Below are positions 7,101 to 7,492 of a stretch of DNA of 7,492 nt, piece after piece (position 1 is the first letter of the stretch; the number at the start of each line of letters is the position of its first letter). The stretch is from the NCBI GenBank assembly GCA_947450015.1, contig CANFUB010000119.1, positions 1 to 7,492 on the forward strand, given 5' to 3'. The notes beneath the pieces are model-generated. The model saw nothing but the letters and a program-made list of their open reading frames with translations. It had not been told where the DNA came from and did not search any database. A program made the translations under genes and the position numbers. This DNA is from Bacteroidota bacterium. GTDB lineage: Bacteria > Bacteroidota > Bacteroidia > NS11-12g > UBA955.

Positions 7101-7492
7101 AATCAAAACAGAAACGTAATAGCCATTTTCGAACCTATCCAATACACCATTAATGCCAAAGCATCGCCTATCAATAGTGGAACTATAACTGGTACAGGTA
7201 ATTTCAATTGTTCTGATTCAACGAAAACGCTGCTTGCAATCCCAAGCAATTGCTACCAATTTAAAGAATGGAGAGAAAACAATGCAGTGGTTTCTAAGAA
7301 TGCTACTTATACCCTATCGCCTAAACAAAATAGAAATCTCGAAGCTATTTTCGAGCCAATCATGTATACAATTACAACAAGTGTTTCACCAGCAAACAGT
7401 GGACTAATTATTGGTGCAGGCACCTACAGTTGTGATTCAACTGTTGCACTAAAAGCTAAAGCAAATAGTGGTTATCAATTCAGTGCTTGGAA
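4197..7492 (+). CDS. Large secreted modular surface protein (PKD-like, CUB-like, SdrD-B-like, DUF7619-like, InlB-B-type repeats), 3' truncated by window edge
   Basis: The frame is open for 1098 codons with no stop before the edge. ATG 4197 is the first ATG after the in-frame stop at 4170-4172. A Sec signal peptide covers residues 1-27 (core FWSILFLMAI, cleavage GYA27-Q). Domains by eye: PKD-like about 30-135; CUB-like about 158-266 (GGIYDNGG, D207-VLYVYD213, then F247-KSN and GF258-VGNY262); PKD/Ig-like about 275-353 and 355-463; SdrD-B-like about 469-525 with an Asp/Asn turn at 478-482 (DKNND) and SNGMFYF; unassigned beta-rich stretch 540-695; DUF7619-like about 698-832 (SYDPNKK, YTIHFQNTGKAPAFN, AYIYFDYNSPV); four InlB-B-type repeats from 837. 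This is typical of proteins exported by type IX secretion with a C-terminal sorting domain, which would lie past the window. A role in adhesion or matrix is likely; no catalytic domain is seen. Confidence 0.9.
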   Translation, partial: MKHKYRVKNLKFWSILFLMAISFKGYAQVPVAKFVANKRSLEIYTQISLTDSSSNNPYIWEWSIYDSVTFKNDPYDKVSDENGGWISFDNGTTKNSKNPQITIYREGKYTVTLRCYNKTGWSTKLIKKDYITALGYTSYYLGFGSYGTYSDNIVSTDYGGIYDNGGTSANYGNNQGLATKSYLTIHPCRAKKIILKMEQLKFSDNQDVLYVYDDNKVNSAKLLATWTKGNTSPTTVTALSGSMHIVFKSNGSGVDSGFVGNYTSILDSSAFRPSIDFIHDSVIYKGVPAVIKSVNTSFPGVPEIEWRIDGNWSGFGKIFKTVQNVTDGIYQVCMRVKGCKIDTNICKYIKIKTPNAKTSINFNKTTFSNNSDTARLTPLTDKANRFSWSISPTSYVLLNPPPSPSIVKPGVIEYRETRGDSLPIPYIWFLDSTCYNITLKAWYDKDSSTTVSTLTKNSYICSKDFRLTYGLFGKVFKDKNNDCSYSSGETYLKDVPVKLYDTANNLLGQTYTQSNGMFYFDKTNGKYKVVVNINNQPLDVKCPTGLDSTITLKSSKLSGGIDFPMTCGLIDLGVQSIVPRGFIFPGKTHTLHINAGLFGKSDFENCQVNNDSGIIRVTVTGKIKYISASPKPSAISGNTYSWKIKDFFKFYNAIPVQFKTDTNATYGDTVLAIAEIILSKKDKDSTNNKMKFSYKVMNSYDPNKKETYPEVVLPGYKDWFVYTIHFQNTGKAPAFNIRLEDTIDNRMDLETFEVMDYSHDNRVALNGNKLKVYFDDIMLPDSFSDSKGSNGYIQYRIKPKQGYNDGTQIRNTAYIYFDYNSPVATNTTINAYKKPSYVIKLNTDLNGSTTGSGTYKKDSLVKAIAKPKSCYKFKRWTEAGNEVSTDSIYTFTASANRTLIAEFTKNSYTITGTILPKVSAGTINGLGIYGCSDTLKTLIAVPAACYQFKEWQENNITVFTNSSYSFLPNQNRNVIAIFEPIQYTINAKASPINSGTITGTGNFNCSDSTKTLLAIPSNCYQFKEWRENNAVVSKNATYTLSPKQNRNLEAIFEPIMYTITTSVSPANSGLIIGAGTYSCDSTVALKAKANSGYQFSAW
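6705..7492 (+). repeat. Four tandem InlB-B-type protein repeats of 71-75 residues (last one cut)
   Basis: Repeat units in the large surface protein begin with a Y-[TV]-I strand: residues 837-907 (6705-6917), 908-982 (6918-7142), 983-1056 (7143-7364) and 1057 onward (7365-edge). Each shows the core of the bacterial/divergent InlB B-repeat: a Gly-rich turn (G-T-I-x-G-x-G), a Thr/Leu-Ala-x-Pro strand, [CG]-Y-x-F-x-x-W, a bend, then N-R-x-[LV]-x-A-x-F. Units 2 and 3 are the most alike, sharing CYQFKEW followed by E-N-N, and similar DNA, which suggests fairly recent duplication. More units probably follow beyond the edge. Confidence 0.85.

Noticed and set aside
6705..7492. CRISPR array or DNA-level tandem repeat
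   Set aside because: The periodicity is about 220 bp and lies in an open reading frame; it reflects protein repeats with diverged DNA, not short identical repeats with spacers.

Overview
The window looks like chromosomal DNA from a low-GC member of the Bacteroidota. Four things point there: a TonB-dependent receptor paired with a DUF4249 lipoprotein; a head-GIN (DUF2807) lipoprotein; a large secreted protein carrying the 'SYDPN...YTIHFQNTG' domain (DUF7619-like) typical of type IX secretion cargo; and several promoters that fit the Bacteroidota consensus TTTG-N17-23-TAnnTTTG. Genus cannot be told from the sequence.

Layout. Positions 1-1439 hold the 3' end of a TonB-dependent outer-membrane receptor gene followed, after 5 bp, by a DUF4249 surface lipoprotein gene, a common receptor/accessory pair of unknown cargo. 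Positions 1494-3319 hold a two-gene translationally coupled unit (ATGA overlap): a PagL-like outer-membrane lipid A deacylase/acyloxyacyl hydrolase that starts at GTG, and a DUF2807 lipoprotein. A bidirectional hairpin terminator (3344-3371) separates this unit from a convergent minus-strand gene for a small glycine-tailed RRM RNA-binding protein (3392-3724). That gene is divergent from a tRNA-Arg(ACG) gene (3859-3932), and back-to-back Bacteroidota promoters lie between them. The tRNA is followed by a strong intrinsic terminator and two further hairpins (3989-4036). A 50-codon minus-strand ORF of uncertain reality follows (4044-4196).

From 4197 to the window end one reading frame stays open for 1098 codons and runs off the edge. 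It encodes a secreted, modular cell-surface protein: signal peptide, PKD-like domain, CUB-like domain, two more Ig/PKD-like modules, an SdrD-B-like module, an unassigned beta-rich stretch, a DUF7619-like domain, and at least four InlB-B-type repeats of about 71-75 residues. The sorting signal, if any, lies outside the window.

The common theme is the outer membrane and cell surface: receptor, lipoproteins, lipid A modification and a giant exported protein. The RRM gene and the tRNA are housekeeping insertions in the layout. I see no CRISPR array, transposase, integrase or recognisable defence system. The most interesting material is the architecture and cysteine pattern of the large protein, the hairpin cluster after the tRNA, and the abutting divergent start codons at 4194-4199.
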